A stretch of DNA of 64,000 bases from assembly GCF_001652265.1 (NCBI RefSeq), contig NZ_LWBS01000187.1, positions 1 through 64,000 on the forward strand, read 5' to 3'. Origin of the DNA: Rhizobium leguminosarum (GTDB lineage: Bacteria > Pseudomonadota > Alphaproteobacteria > Rhizobiales > Rhizobiaceae). The position numbers and the translations under genes are program-made. Below, in pieces: positions 63,560 through 64,000 of this stretch. Numbering within the stretch: position 1 is the stretch's first letter; each line of letters starts with the position of its first letter. The notes below the pieces were generated by a model. The model was not told the DNA's origin. It searched no databases and saw nothing but the letters and a program-made list of their open reading frames with translations.

Positions 63560-64000
63560 ATGGCTTTCGGCTTCGCTCAGGCTTTCAGGACATTCGGCAA
63601 ACTGACGCTTGCCGGCGCAATCGGCGCAAGCCTTGCCGCCGGTGACGTCGGCGCGGAGCAGAAGACGCCGAGCCCGGGCAGTGCCAAGGGGCAGTTCGGC
63701 GCCGTCAGCCTGCCGACGCAGGGACCGGCGCAACCGATCGGCTTTTACGCAAAGGGCTGCATGACGGGTGCGGTGGCGCTGCCGACCGACGGGCCGAACT
63801 GGGAGGCGATGCGGCTTTCGCGCAATCGCCGCTGGGGCAATCCGGCCACGATCGCGCTATTGGAACGATTTTCACAGGACGCCGCCAGATATGCCGGCTG
63901 GCCGGGCATTCTCGTCGGCGACATCGCCCAGCCGCGCGGCGGACCGATGCCCAGCGGTCATGCCTCCCACCAGATCGGCCTCGACGCCGACGTCTGGCTG
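63560..64000 (+). CDS. mepA: Penicillin-insensitive murein endopeptidase, 5' part
   Basis: The visible 147 codons encode a signal peptide region (LTLAGAIGASLAAGDVGA), then SIGFYAKGC-like QPIGFYAKGCMTGAVALPTDGPNWEAMRLSRNRRWGNP and GDIAQPRGGPMPSGHASHQIGLDADVWL, the LAS-family zinc site of MepA. The enzyme cuts D-Ala-diaminopimelate cross-links in the periplasm. AAGGGA lies five bases before ATG 63560. The gene continues past the window. Confidence 0.92.
   Translation, partial: MAFGFAQAFRTFGKLTLAGAIGASLAAGDVGAEQKTPSPGSAKGQFGAVSLPTQGPAQPIGFYAKGCMTGAVALPTDGPNWEAMRLSRNRRWGNPATIALLERFSQDAARYAGWPGILVGDIAQPRGGPMPSGHASHQIGLDADVWL

Overview
The window is a 64 kb piece of an alphaproteobacterial chromosome, most likely Rhizobium of the etli/leguminosarum group (inferred). 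The supporting signs are high GC, dense orthologous-looking genes, a BA14K-type secreted protein, a GAAC-N7-GAAC LexA box, CtrA-like TTAA-N7-TTAA boxes, a tad/cpa pilus locus, and several families of palindromic intergenic repeats that resemble rhizobial RIME elements. No rRNA, CRISPR array, prophage or complete insertion sequence was seen. The only transposon trace is the last 37 codons of an IS110-family transposase at the left edge.

Layout. 1-4 kb: small housekeeping and hypothetical genes, tRNA-Leu(CAG), and a small ORF directly behind a LexA box. 4.1-9.4 kb: a surface-polysaccharide locus with a chain-length/co-polymerase protein diverging from a GH5 glucanase, a Wzy-like polymerase and an acyltransferase. 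9.6-16.2 kb: purU, a 973-residue kinase/M23-like/class III aminotransferase fusion, small proteins, a P1-family (S58) peptidase and a HEPN-like orphan. 16.3-22.4 kb: LysR regulator, peptide-type ABC transporter (binding protein and two permeases, no ATPase) and amidase. 22.5-26.9 kb: M17 aminopeptidase, MarR regulator, NlpC/P60 hydrolase, TadD-like lipoprotein, LysE exporter. 27.1-38.2 kb: the Flp/Tad pilus machine (tadC, tadB, cpaF, cpaE, cpaD, cpaC, cpaB, cpaA, pilin on the minus strand; a secretin N-domain protein and two TadE-like pseudopilins on the plus strand).

38.4-50.1 kb is a nucleoside salvage block. On the plus strand are deoB, add and upp. On the minus strand are a BMP-type ABC transporter (binding protein, ATPase, two permeases) followed by cdd, punA, deoC and deoA. 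Together they would import nucleosides, deaminate and phosphorolyse them, isomerise the sugar phosphate and cleave deoxyribose 5-phosphate into glycolysis. 50.4-55.2 kb holds tRNA-Ser(GGA), an Lrp regulator, a serine hydrolase, a KTSC protein, an RMF-like small protein and pncB. 55.3-62.1 kb is ghrA followed by the yejABEF peptide/microcin-type ABC transporter. The window closes with a divergent TetR/YecD-like pair sharing two tandem palindromes and the 5' part of mepA.

The most notable signals are: repeats that supply the stop codon or C-terminal tail of two genes and sit inside two operons; the LexA-controlled small ORF with three copies of a 14-mer behind it; the kinase-phospholyase-like fusion; the HEPN-like orphan; the RMF-like protein overlapping pncB tail to tail; and the tandem TetR palindromes.
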